Positions 36,980 to 47,989 of a stretch of DNA of 64,000 nt are shown piece after piece. The notes beneath the pieces are model-generated. The model was not told where the DNA came from. It made no database searches and saw only the letters and a program-made list of their open reading frames with translations. The position numbers and the translations under genes were made by a program. Every line of letters starts with the position of its first letter. Within the stretch, counting starts at the first letter, position 1. The DNA is from Pseudovirgaria hyperparasitica (lineage: Eukaryota > Ascomycota > Dothideomycetes > Acrospermales > Acrospermaceae). The DNA lies in contig NW_022985554.1 of the NCBI RefSeq assembly GCF_010093815.1, forward strand, positions 1,024,999-1,088,998, written 5' to 3'.

Positions 36980-38147
36980 CTTCCTACTAGTCACATAACA
37001 GTAGAAGCAAGCAGGTGGCACAACTTCTAGTGGTAGTCTTGCGCTTGACCGAGACACAAAAATCTCACGGTTGAACAAGATACAAGTGTATCCTTCACGG
37101 CGACGAGAGCAAGCTGTCACTACGCTAGCTGGTTTGAGTCACAACGTGCCTTGACTGCCGATCGCGTTCTGCTGTCATTTTTGGAAATTCCCTTTATAAT
37201 TAATTTATTCGTACAGAAATTCAAGCCCCAGTGGGAGAATAGTCAAGTAGTTTCACGACACCTACCACTGAAGCAAAGGACCAGATGAAGGACCTAAATA
37301 TCTGCAGGGGCGCAGAGGCGCATGATCTCCGGTTCGATCCCGGGTATGAGCTTTTGTTTTGAGTTTTGACCGCCCGATTTTGGGTAAGACTTTTTTTACT
37401 ATTTTGCTGCTCCTTGTTGCCCTGGCTTGTAGTTTTACACCTTTTGAGTGTACTGTAGGCTCTGTAAAAGATACTTGATGCGTCTGGAATCTAAGGATGC
37501 CGTGTAGATATCTTTAGATAGTGTCATTACATGAAGATGTTTCAGTCCATGAAATCGTGTGCCGGTCCCTTATGAGGGTTCTAGAACCGAGTCCCTGTCT
37601 GTACAAAGGACTTCTATCGTCTATAATACATGTCGATGCAGGTTCTGCGGCGAGATGAGTCTGGTGAGTCACCTACATGAACATACTAGGACATTGAGCT
37701 GCTCTGCATGCTAGCGTGGCGAAGACGACTGTGACGAAAGTGTTACCAGCTTGGACATTTTGAAAACACCACAAATGGAGAGAGGACATGACGAGTCGCT
37801 GTTCTTTTGCTGGGCAAAAGGCCGCGAGTTCTGCGAGTGCAAAACCCTACACGCCAGCGCAATTTAGTCACACATTACGGAAGGGACATGCTGGGGACAT
37901 GCTGAGGACATATATTGAAAGTAATGAAGAGGCGGAGTACAACACGTGGTCAATGTGAAATCATTCCCTGCTCTCTACTGACGTCGTCTTGAGTTGGTTT
38001 CAAATGGCCGGAGTCGACTGAAAAGGGGGAACTTCGAGAACACTCAACAACGTAGAGACTATCATCCTCTTCAGTACCTACGAAAGCCCTAGTGTAGCTT
38101 GCAACATGTTTTTTTAATGCGATAGTGTAGTATCTGTTCAAAATAAC
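36980..38147. other. Intergenic between the repeat and MOD5
   Basis: No protein gene seen. It contains a tRNA-like fragment near 37305-37352. The part nearest 38148 is the MOD5 3' UTR. Confidence 0.4.
37305..37352 (+). other. tRNA-like fragment with B-box
   Basis: GGTTCGATCCC (a Pol III B-box) sits in a five-pair T-arm, preceded by a D-arm-like GCGCAGAGGCGC and followed by a TATGAGC stretch and TTTTG. No matching 5' acceptor strand or anticodon arm is present, so it is not a complete tRNA. It may be a tRNA or tRNA-derived SINE remnant. Confidence 0.35.
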
Positions 38148-39649
38148 TCATCGTTGATGTGAAACTCGTTCTAGCCTATCATCTAAACTCGCATCATGCA
38201 CTACAACTGCCGTCCTTGCCCTCCTTTTCACAACTGCCTGATGCCTTCTCCCCTTTACATGTTTCATCCAATCCTCTTCCGTTACCGATACCGTCCCACA
38301 CGCTTCACATGTCTTCCTCTGCCACAAGTCCGGCCTCGTACTCAGATCATAGCTACTTTTCGGGCTCAGCATCTCTGCCGCAGCCTCACCAAGACTAGCC
38401 GGCAATGGCATTTCCTCCACGCCAGCCAGAAACCTCTCTGTAAGCTCTAGTGCAGGTTTCTCTACATTTTCGGAGAAGGTTGATATATCAGATCCATCGA
38501 GCAGATACAATCTTTCAGAGAGATCAGCTGCTTGAAACGCATGCGTGAGTTTGGTTCGTATCCACTTGACCTGACTCTTCGCATACTGTCTCGTGGCAAT
38601 CTTGACCAGATCCACGGCTTCAGCTTTTGCTTTCTCTAGCTCTGTGACTGTGGCCGGTGGATCAGCGCGCGTGAGTGCTTGGTACGTCTCGAACTCCTTG
38701 TATCCAATGGATATCCAGATACCACGCGTACGGTCGACAGTCTCGCCAGCGGCCTGACGAGCAAGGAGATGTGCGTCTAAGGATTGAACTTCAGATAGAA
38801 GACCAGAGGCGAGCATCTTGTCGACGCGAGCGGAGAGTCGGTCTGGGAGAGTGGTCGGGGGCACGTTAATCCAGAAGACAAGGGGGTCGTATGTCAGGCG
38901 TGCCGCTGGTTTGACAACATCAATATCAGGCAGAGCGTCCTCGTGAGTTGGATCAGAAGCTCTGCGCTGGCGTTGCTCGTCGTATATCTGTGAAGCTGGC
39001 CTGCCGGTTTGCAGGTAGATCTCAAGAGACCGTTGAATTTTGCGGTGGTCGTTTGGATGCCAGCGGTCTGCCATCACGGGGTCTACTTCGCGCAACTTCG
39101 CGAGAATCACGGAGCTTGGTTCGTTGAGAATGGGGTATTTGTCGGCAAGGACGGGGACATGGTCTGGCTTGCGATCTTCTTCTTTGACACCTTGATCGAA
39201 AACGAGGGACTGGGTGTAGTAATGCGTGCCGCCGACGAGGATCGGGAGACGACCTCGTTGTCTAATATCTTCAATCTACATACTCATCAGTCTACCTTCC
39301 ATGCAAACCAAGACAATAACCTTCATACCACATCCTTCGCCCTCTTTACGAACCGCTCCACTGTCCAGGTATTCTCCTCCAACCCAACCACACCCAACAA
39401 ATGATGCGGCACACCTTTCATCTCCTCTTCAGTCACTTTGTTAGTAATGATTGGAAGTCCGTTATACAGTTGCATCGCATCGCCATTAATAATCTCGCCA
39501 TTAAATTTGCGGGCTATCTCAACCGCCAACTGCAGGTGTCAATTGAAGGGCGCGCCTCGGGGTGAGATTGCGGCGCGACTTACCTGCGATTTGCCCGTAC
39601 CCGTCGCTCCTACGACGGCGACGAGAGGCTTTCGAGGCAAGCGCGCCAT
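38148..39649 (-). CDS. MOD5: tRNA isopentenyltransferase (MiaA/Mod5 family)
   Basis: Transfers a dimethylallyl group to A37 of tRNAs that read UNN codons; family members act in cytosol, mitochondria or nucleus. Exons are 39649-39584, 39529-39329 and 39275-38148, about 464 aa, all junctions phase 0. The N-terminus [20 protein letters not shown] carries the P-loop (GATGTGKS, residues 14-21). The substrate-binding [13 protein letters not shown] follows, then [11 protein letters not shown] and the [10 protein letters not shown] helix. A C-terminal C2H2 zinc finger (Cys 412 and 415, His 428 and 434) is the eukaryotic hallmark. The gene is divergent from CAF16; the 260 bp between start codons must serve both. 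Confidence 0.95.
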
Positions 39650-39909
39650 AGTGATGCCTCGAAGGAAGCGCTGCATACATCTCACCTGGCCCGGAGGCTA
39701 TTGTGTGATGGCGGAGGTCACGATAATTATGGAGGATCGCGACCTTTAAGTGGGGATTTTTCTTAAATGGTCAGTGCGTCATGACGAGTTGGAACGAGAC
39801 TAGGGTCTTCTCACTATATATAACTGGTCGTCCCTCGCATTCAGTCTCAGGAATTCCTTTTCATTCCTCCATCCTTCGCCGTAGTCGTCGATACTGTGTT
39901 GTAGCAGGT
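39650..39909. promoter_or_regulatory. Shared divergent promoter MOD5/CAF16
   Basis: 260 bp between the two start codons. A TATATATAAC stretch (about 39816-39825) lies upstream of CAF16. No other element is certain. Confidence 0.5.
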
Positions 39910-40812
39910 ATGAGTTTGGGAGACCAAAAAATTGCACCGTCCATCTCGGTGACGGGACTTAGCTACAAGTTCCCCGACGGGAGCACGGGGTTGTCCGATG
40001 TTTCGGTGCAACTACCACCAGGGAGTCGCACCGTGCTGATTGGAGGTAACAATTCAATCGTCCAAGAACGTTCAAAATAAAGGGCTCACCATACTATAGC
40101 CAATGGCGCGGGAAAAACAACCTTACTCCGCCTTCTGTCCGGCAAACGTATGGCGCCATCAGGAACTGTTAAAATCGCCGGTGTAGATCCATTCGCAGAA
40201 GGCCTTGAAGGTGTCACTTATCTTGGCATGGAATGGGTCCTCAATCCAATCGTCAGGACCGATATTGATGTCCCAACTCTCCTGGCTTCAGTGGGAGGCG
40301 ACTACTACACAGCCCGACGAGACGAGCTCATCGATGTCTTGGATATCGACACTACGTGGCGCATGCACGCAGTCTCCGATGGAGAGCGCCGAAGAGTTCA
40401 ACTTGCCATGGGGCTGCTCAGACCTTGGACGATTCTCTTGCTTGATGAGATTACAGTAGACCTTGATCTGTTGTCTCGTCACAACTTTCTAAGCTTCTTG
40501 CGTAAGGAGACCGAGACTCGGCCATGCACGATCGTGTACGCAACTCACATCATGGACAACCTTGCTGAGTGGCCAACCCACGTCGCACACATGAGTCTAG
40601 GCCGTGTTAAGAAATCTGGGAGTCGGGACGATTTCGAGCTCGATGGCAGGGATGGCGGGCCGGCTCATAGCGCGCTTGGAGGCCTGGTCCTGAAATGGCT
40701 GCAAGAAGACCTTATAGAGCGGGGCCCTCGCAAGGGTACGAGTGGTCAAGGCAAGACCTATCAGTCTTACGAAGGCAAAGGAGGTTATGGTAACGAGAAG
40801 GCCAAGAAGTGA
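39910..40812 (+). CDS. CAF16: Soluble ABC ATPase, Caf16 type
   Basis: A single-nucleotide-binding-domain ABC protein without membrane segments. In yeast Caf16 associates with the CCR4-NOT complex; its precise role is poorly known. Exons 39910-40045 and 40100-40812 (54-bp intron) give about 282 aa. The intron splits the Walker A: after splicing it reads IGANGAGKTTLL (about residues 44-55). The signature motif is VSDGERRRVQ (137-146) with D in place of the usual second residue G/S. Walker B is ILLLDEITVDLD and the H-loop is YATHIMD. The C-terminus is basic and Gly/Lys-rich. The start at 39910 is the first ATG giving the conserved beta-strand SISVTGLSYKF. Confidence 0.9.
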
Positions 40813-41765
40813 GGAGTATGATGCACCGCATTGCCGGAATACGCAGTGCGGTAGGAACCATTCAACAGGACTGGCGAATTCAACACGCCTATACAAGCCG
40901 ACATCAACGTCGGTAAGAAGATCAGGAGTTCAAAGGAGGGGAGTCACGCTCAACGAAGGGACAGAGCAGGGTAAGCCCCGGCTTCAACTGTAAACTGCTC
41001 AACGTAAACAGACTGGACGATGTCGACATAGCGCGGTCGGGAAATGGCGCATCAGGTATGAATGGAGGCTGTGTAGCAAAACGATGTTTGTGTACGCAAG
41101 GAGATGGAGGATCCTTTTGATCATGGAAAGTCTAGAGAGTAAATACACAAATTCGAAGAACTCGCGCTCCGCATCAGCGAATCTGGAGAAAGTGTACCAT
41201 CAAAACTGAATACATAGTACATTTGACGAAGCGCGACCCAAAGAGGACCAGAGATATATCAACTTTTGCGGCTTCCGACAGCTGATCACTTTATATGCAA
41301 CAGGTGACGACACACGTGACGTCCTGAGTGATCGGCGCGTGGATGACCTTGCCAGTAGACGGCCCTTCCACGAGTACGAGCGCGTTTGTCGGTGCGACAA
41401 AGTCTCACTTTTCCGCAAACTACTGAACACACGTCTAAAGATCAAAAGACATCCTCAACGCTCGTTTGCCCACGCGCCCTTACGCATTGCTTTTTCCCTC
41501 CTATATCTCGCCACCAAACATGTCCATGTCGCTATCACACCATCGCCGATCCACAGCGGCAAGGATTAGTCACAGACAAGGCCGCCGCGAGTCGCCTGCA
41601 TGATCTCTTGACTGTGCACATGGCTGGCATGTCTTTCACCATGTCTTCACTATGCTTGCCTGCGTATTCAGCTTGTCTAGGCATCACTCCTGATGTGCTG
41701 TTGGAGTAGTCATAAAGCCGGCCTATGGCACTCAACTCGTTCTGAGCTGCAACACTCTTATCACA
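40813..41765. other. Intergenic, CAF16 to heme-oxygenase-like gene
   Basis: No gene supported; short frames only. The final part is the promoter of the downstream plus-strand gene. Confidence 0.45.
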
Positions 41766-42947
41766 ATGTCCACTCACGACGGCGAGACGCAGCCTACCAA
41801 GGGGCAGTCTTTGTCGACAGATATCAATACTGCAACTCGGTATGCATACAGGATATATGGGCTTTCATATCAGGTCATGCTAACAGCCTGCTACAGCTCC
41901 CAACACACACAGCTTAACCGCCTCATAACCTCCCGTCTACCGCTCTGCCTTCCCCCACACGCGGCCTCTCCTACCATCTACGCAACTGGCCTCTCGCACT
42001 TCGCCCACGTCTTCCTCACATTCGAATCACTCTTCCACGACATAGCAGCCCGCAGCTCCGTCTCAAATCCTGCGCTCTCCACCCTTCTCGAAGACCCTTG
42101 GGTGCACGTCCCGACCGCCGTCGACCCTCCAAGCAATGCCCGTCCACCAACACCCACCAATGAGCATGACGAGGACATACAATCCTTTCTCGCTGCCTTA
42201 CTTCCACGCGGTATGCCGCGCTCACGGCGGCTCCTCGCTGATCTCACATACCTGACCAAGAAACACCCCGCCGATCTCTCCGCATCGCTCGCACGCTTCC
42301 CAGGCGACGCAGTCGCAGACTTTGTATTACATATCAAAGAGACAGTTGCCTGCAAACCGCATGTGCTCGTTGCATACGCATGGTGTTTCTACATGGCCGT
42401 ATTCTCCGGTGGACGGTGGATCCGTGGCCAACTCACAATGGTCGGCTGCGACTTCTGGCTCTCTACTGACCCTGACTCCCGGTCGAGCACTACCGACTCA
42501 CAAAAACCCTCATTCTCCGCTCTTGGCCTCTCCTTCTGGAATTTCGACGGCGACGCCGACGGCGAGGATATCAAGGCGGCTTTCAAAGAACGTCTGGCCA
42601 ATGCCGACGCTCTCATCACTCCCGACGAGCGTGCCGATATTATTGCCGAGGCACAAATAATATTCGGCTTCTGCGAAGATCTAGTCGAGGAGTTAGATGA
42701 CCTGCTCAGCACACCGGATGACGCACCAACTCCGGTCGAGCGTGTCGCTGAAGCGTACTTACCACCCATGTCGCCAGTGACAGAGACGCCCTTGAAGACG
42801 GAGGTGAAGAAAAGGGAGACAATACGGGATCGGCTAGATGTGTCTAATCTTGTGACAGCGACGGTGGTGGTTGGTTGCGTGTTATGGTATGCGGTGCATC
42901 TGCTTGGCGCATCGAGAGTGGGCGCTTGGCTGGAGTATGCTCTATGA
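41766..42947 (+). CDS. Heme-oxygenase-like protein with C-terminal membrane anchor
   Basis: A member of the heme oxygenase-like fold; classical members cleave heme to biliverdin, CO and iron at the ER. The frame is open from 41766 to 42947, but I predict an intron at 41840-41896 (GTATGC donor, GCTAAC branch, CTACAG acceptor). It is 57 bp, a multiple of three and stop-free, so it does not break the frame. Splicing gives ATRSQHTQLNRLITSRLPLC, matching the HO helix with the proximal His (about residue 28), and a protein of about 374 aa. The middle holds KETVACKPHVLVAYAWCFYMAVFSGGRW, cut here into KPHVLVAYAWCFYMA and FSGGRWIR, resembling the distal helix with its Gly-rich kink. A C-terminal hydrophobic segment (LVTATVVVGCVLWYAVHLLG) is a tail anchor. 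Whether it degrades heme is not certain. Confidence 0.8.
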   Translation: MSTHDGETQPTKGQSLSTDINTATRYAYRIYGLSYQVMLTACYSSQHTQLNRLITSRLPLCLPPHAASPTIYATGLSHFAHVFLTFESLFHDIAARSSVSNPALSTLLEDPWVHVPTAVDPPSNARPPTPTNEHDEDIQSFLAALLPRGMPRSRRLLADLTYLTKKHPADLSASLARFPGDAVADFVLHIKETVACKPHVLVAYAWCFYMAVFSGGRWIRGQLTMVGCDFWLSTDPDSRSSTTDSQKPSFSALGLSFWNFDGDADGEDIKAAFKERLANADALITPDERADIIAEAQIIFGFCEDLVEELDDLLSTPDDAPTPVERVAEAYLPPMSPVTETPLKTEVKKRETIRDRLDVSNLVTATVVVGCVLWYAVHLLGASRVGAWLEYAL

Positions 42948-43214
42948 GGCCTGGCAATTTGGGCGCGCAATCATATTACTCTTCACGTTTGTTATGGGCA
43001 TTGCGCATTCTAGTATTAGACAGATACCCCTATCCGATACTTAATCATGCGCACACTTAGAGAGGCGTTCATTCAATACCATCATATTCATCCTATGTGT
43101 ATTGCTGGTGGTATCAGTAAACGAAGCCCGTGCAATGTCCATCCATCAAAGTATCAATCGCTCTCTATAAACGCCTTGATTAATCATCAACATCGTCCAG
43201 TACATTATCACATC

Positions 43215-44942
43215 TTACGACTTCGGATCCACACTGCTCTCCCTCAATGGCAAGCCCGGTCCTTCAGGTCTCATCGGAGCCGCTCTACCTTCTAAGCTCA
43301 ACGGCGTTCCGCTTCCAGAGCCTCGATGAGGCGAATTGGTGCCCGTCATCGGCGTTACATACCCGCTCGGTGGCACTGGAATGGAGATACCTTCAGGGCT
43401 GCTCGGGATCAGGTTAGACGAGATGCCCGGGATCTTTATGCGTTTGGCGACGTTGTTGTAGCTTGATGGTATAATCTATGACATGACAGTCAGAATGACA
43501 GGAGACAAAAAGCAGGTGGGGCGGCGAACCTCGATGATTTCATCACGGGGAAATTGCAGTTTGGGAATGTCTGCGGCATTACAAGCCATGAGATAGCCGT
43601 ACAAGACGCGAAGTACGGATTCGTGTGCGACGATGAGGAGGTCGTTCTGCTCGCGCTCGAGCTCGAGGATGATTGGTTCCATGCGGACAGCGAGGTCGTG
43701 ATAGGACTTTGGAATAGGTTAGTTTTTGTTTTATTTAAGATTCTGAAACGCTGTCACGGGGCTGGTGGTTTGTCTTACTTCTGCGCGTGGGTATCGATGG
43801 TGGTACGGATCGGCTTCATGCTTTGTTACTTCGTCGGGGTATTCGAGGCGGATCTTCGCTTCGGAGAGCTTCTCGCATACACCGGGGTTCATCTGGCTCA
43901 TTTGGGAGCGCTGGCGTACGCGGTAGCCGCGCTGCTCGAGGGGTGCGGCTGTTTCTGCGGAGCGTCGGCGTGTGGATGTCCATATGGTTAGGGGCTTGAG
44001 GACAGCGTCCGGGTTGCCTTGGGCGATTAGGGTTTTGTGTTCTTGCTCGCGGTGCTCGAGGAGGGCGGTGGTCATTTTTCGCGAAAAGTCTTTGCCTTCT
44101 TCTGAGAGAGAGCCGTCGGCCTTGTACGAGTCTTCTTCTTTGGTTGTGCCGGCTCGTGCAAAGTATGTTTGCCTGGATTTGATGTGTAGATTCAGTAGGT
44201 AGAAGACTATTCGTTGTGATAAATAACCGAATGCACAGTTGTTTAGCATTACACGTTCACCGGCGTTGATCATCTTGATCCAATGAAGGTCTGGTTCTTC
44301 CATGGTCTCAAAGTGCGGTATCCTGCTCGATATTCTCTGCAGATAGTCTTTGATAGCATCTTCATCAGACCATCCTACATAATCTGGGGACGAAATCTTG
44401 ACGCTCCGGACATTTTCCTCGATGATTTTCTCGTCAGTACACATAGACTCGATGAATATGGTCTGGATGTTGCGCTTTGCAAATTCCTTGGCGAGCGATC
44501 TGCGTCCGATAGACATGGCATTGACAGCATCATAGATGGCTACCTGGCCGTTTTCGTGTTCCAGAAAGCGGTAGATATCCTCTCTACATTTCTTGAGGAT
44601 CTTGTTGCGTAGGAGTACAGACGAAGGGGAAGCGTTTGTGAAGAAGTAGTCGTCTGGAACATCTTTCCCAGGGCCCAGAGTTGCACGTCGATAGTCACCC
44701 AGATGGAACACGTGAGTCTTCACCCCAAGCCATCTCAAGTAACGAGCTAACGCGACAGAGACGTGAGTCTTTCCGCGAGCAGGAAGGCCGACTGTGGCAA
44801 TTGCAATTCTGCCGGAATGAAATAGACGTCCGGACTCTGTACTGTACAACTGCGCGGGTGCCATTTCTTCCTTTTCCGGCAAGTCGTGGATTCCGTCAAT
44901 CATGGTACTGGAACGTCTACGAAATCTGGGCGAGTTCGCCAT
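43215..44942 (-). CDS. 6-phosphofructo-2-kinase with inactive bisphosphatase domain
   Basis: Makes fructose-2,6-bisphosphate, the activator of glycolysis and inhibitor of gluconeogenesis, in the cytosol. Exons 44942-43779, 43706-43530 and 43475-43215 give about 533 aa; junctions are phase 0. The kinase domain has the P-loop GLPARGKT (52-59), FHLGDYRR and the YDAVNAM segment. The histidine-phosphatase domain follows, but its catalytic motif reads ARAG (Ala264) where active enzymes have RHG, so the phosphohistidine cannot form. The second phosphatase region (NDLLIVAHESVLRVLYGYL) is intact. The C-terminus is Ser/Pro/Gly-rich. This resembles the Pfk26 type of yeast, which is kinase-only. One donor (GTTCGC at 43529) is unusual but restores the family sequence FPRDEIIEIIPSSYNN. 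Confidence 0.93.
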
Positions 44943-45669
44943 GATTTCTGCTGTTCTGTCATGTAATCAGTTTAGGTTTGTTATCTTGCTATGTGGCGAT
45001 TGCTAGGTGACAATAGTGTTTGGATGATGTTTGAGGACGCACAGTAGGGTATCCATATTGACTGTTCACGGGTATATCGGCCCGCAGATATGACACAGAG
45101 GACTTCGAAGATACGCGGAAAAGCTCAAGCAGTTAGTACAGATATGCCTGCGGATCTTGCAACGCAAGTGTCCAACGTTGTTGTGACGAGGAAACGGTCC
45201 TTCGGCGGGGACCCAACGCGGACGGGAAAGCAGGGATGACGCGGGTGTCACTAGATTATTCTTGCTCTTGCTACTCGCTACGTGAATGTCGAACTCATAG
45301 TAGGGAGAAAACCTGTACTCAATGCCGAGCTAACAGTATAGCAGTTGTAAGAGCTTTATTATATCGCCGACGACAGTATCTCAGGCCGCCATAGATTGGC
45401 CTTACTTGGGACGCCGACGCCAAGCTCACGTGAGCCGGGGCAACGCCGGTTCTACGACCGCGTCAAAGCTCTGCGCTGCGCAGCTCCTTACAGAAAAAGT
45501 TGGCTTGACTTTGTCAATATCCGCCCATCTATCGTCCATCTCGTCGTCGTCGCCAACCCGTCAAATTGTACTGCGGTCGTTCTTCTACGCTGTCTCTACC
45601 CTAGCACGAAAGTCTCATTGAAATTCGCCCCGGGACCTTGTGCCACTTCTACCTTACGTCTTCCTCGCC
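44943..45669. promoter_or_regulatory. Divergent intergenic region between PFK-2 and TOM40
   Basis: 727 bp between divergent start codons. No coding frame is convincing. Pyrimidine-rich stretches (about 45520-45650) precede TOM40. Confidence 0.45.
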
Positions 45670-46856
45670 ATGGCGCTCGACACGAAAGATGTACCGCTAG
45701 TGATTCCCCAGCCATCAACCACAGGGGGCATATTTGGAAGAGTCCAAGATGTATATACTGCCTACTCGGAACGAAGGGCTGCATTAGGTCTATCGAACCC
45801 AGGGACAGTGGATAATATCTCGCGAGAGGTGACGAGTGGAGTCTTTCTAAACAACCAGAGCTTCTCTGGTTTGCGCGCCGACATCACCAAAGCATTCAGC
45901 GTATCGCCTTTGTTTCAAATATCTCATGCCCTCTCCATGGGTTCACAAGGCCTGCCGCCATATGGGTTCACAGCGCTCTTCGGAAACAATAGGGTAAGTG
46001 GACGCTCATAGCTGGCTTGCATAATCCGGCGCTGATTCTTCGACACAGGTTTTCTGCCAGGCCAATATTGACAACGATTTCGCTCTACAAGCACGTTTCA
46101 ATTATCGCTGGACACCTTCTCAAGTAACAAAGACGAACGTTCAACTGGCCCCCCAAGCTGGTGGTTCCATGATATCCCTTGAGCATGACTTTACTGGTGA
46201 CGACTTTACGGCATCAATAAAGTCCATGAACCCATCGATACTGGATGGGGGGCTGACCGGGATCTTTGTGGGCAGCTATCTTCAATCCATCACTCCTGCT
46301 CTCTCTCTTGGTCTTGAGGGGGTCTGGCAACGTGCGGCTACTACACACGGTCCTGAGGTAGCTCTCTCATATTCTGGAAAATACAAGGGTGAAGACTGGC
46401 AGATTAGTGCGCAGGTCCTGGGTCAAGGTGCTATTGAAGCAGCGTACTGGAAGAAATTGACCGACAAACTTGAAACTGGTGTGTCTACCAGTCTGCAGTT
46501 TGCTGGTCTGAGTGGCGCGTCCATGATGGGCGGTCCTTCGAAAGAAGGAACTACAACAATCGGCGCCAAGTATGATTTTAGACAGTCACAATTCCGTGCT
46601 CAGATCGATAGCAATGGAAAGGTGTCGGCATTGTTGGAGAAGCGTGTAGCACAATCGGTTCAGGTCACCTTCTTCGGTGAAATTGATCACTACAAGGTAC
46701 GTCAAAGATGATTATAATCAAAATTGTACTTCTAAGATATTGACACATTTTTAGCCCGCCCCGAAACTTGGTCTCGCAGTCTCCATCGAAGCTGCCGGCG
46801 AAGAGGTATTGGAACAGCAAGAAAAGCTAGGCGAAGCACCCGCGATCCCCTTCTAA
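45670..46856 (+). CDS. TOM40: Mitochondrial outer-membrane import channel Tom40
   Basis: The beta-barrel pore of the TOM translocase, through which nearly all nuclear-encoded mitochondrial precursors pass. Exons 45670-45993, 46049-46696 and 46755-46856, phase 0 throughout, give about 357 aa. Recognisable parts are the N-terminal helix region, DNISREVTSGVFLNNQSFSG, the barrel strands with SQGLPPYGFTALFGNNRV and ARFNYRWTPSQVTKTNVQL, and a C-terminal beta-signal (PKLGLAVSIEA) in the last exon. Length matches fungal Tom40. The downstream gene, on the opposite strand, encodes Tom22, the receptor that binds directly to Tom40; their 3' ends face each other. Confidence 0.96.
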
Positions 46857-47418
46857 ACCACAACAACTATATTCCCGGCGTAATTTTGCCGACAGCGTTT
46901 CAGACATGCGAAATCTTCTGCAATCTGTATTAACAAAAGTCATGCATGGAGAACGCCTTTCGACCACCTCTCAATCGAAACTGGCGTCTCTCCAAAGGAT
47001 TATCTGCATAGAAAGCTATCAATCGAGTTTCTAAGCCGAGACACGAATGTATACGGAAGGGCACCTTTATCTCTTGGATCGAAGTAAGCAAAGCATAATC
47101 GTTCCGCTGTCACGAATGGTGGCTGTATTGATGTGGATGGAACGCGGCGCATGTGTTCAAATGAGTGGGTTGCGTGTGGCCCTTGTAATTGTATATATTG
47201 CCCGTTTTAGATGATGGAACCTTTTCTTCTCTGCAATTGATTGCTTCGAAATTCGTGAATTGTGTGCTATGAGATACGTGCGCGAGTACCGGTACGGTCA
47301 TGAGAAGCGACAGAAAATAGTAGTAGTACACATTATCCCAGGCTCAAAAAGATATCCTCATAAGCCACCAGAATCATAAAATATACAAGAAACCTAGTGT
47401 CAGGGTCTCAGCTAACCT
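46857..47418. other. Convergent intergenic region TOM40/TOM22
   Basis: 562 bp holding both 3' UTRs. No further gene is seen. Confidence 0.5.
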
Positions 47419-47989
47419 TTACAAGGATGCCTTTGTTTGCTCCTGGCCCTGCGGCTGAGTCAAAAGCTATCATAACATTAGCAAAACGTCCTTCACTGCA
47501 TGATCAGATCGAATTGTCAACTCACATCGTTCGCGCTCTGCTGCATCTTCATCTCTCGCTCCATCTCTGCCATCTGCTGGTCCTCAGCATAGGCCAGCGC
47601 CCACGGCACAGCGACCAGGATCGCGCTCGTGCTAATCACCCATAGCGCCTTGCCAGAGTACAGTAGACCGCTCTTCACCCAGTCGGTTGTGGTAGAGACG
47701 GTTGATTGCACTTTGTGGCGGTACGATGGCGGAATAATATCTTGCAAGGCGGCCAGACGTTCGGCAAGGGTTTCGTCGTCGGGTAAGGAGGATGTTACTG
47801 AGGATGTGTCAGAATCTAGGAGGCCTGTTAGTTGAAGGTCCATAGGCGCAAACGCGGAATGTGTGTTAGGAAGCCCGTCGCAGCATATGGGGCCTTACCG
47901 TCATCGGTGTCCCAGTCGTCCTCGCCGTCCATAGGACCAGTCTGGTCGCGGGAGAACTCCTCATCGAGCACTTCTTCAAGTCTGACCAT
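47419..47989 (-). CDS. TOM22: Mitochondrial import receptor subunit Tom22
   Basis: The central receptor and organiser of the TOM complex. Three exons, 47989-47899, 47815-47526 and 47454-47419, give about 138 aa, the usual fungal size. Exon 1 starts MVRLEEVLDEEFSRD and continues acidic (GEDDWDTDDDSD), the cytosolic presequence-binding domain. Exon 2 has LAERLAALQDIIPP, then the membrane helix (KALWVISTSAILVAVPW) and EDQQMAEMEREMKMQQSAND. The third exon is short (PQGQEQTKASL) and is inferred from a GTGAGT donor at 47525, a GCTAAT branch and a CAG acceptor; an alternative acceptor six bases on removes two residues. Without that intron the frame stops two codons after the donor. Confidence 0.9.
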
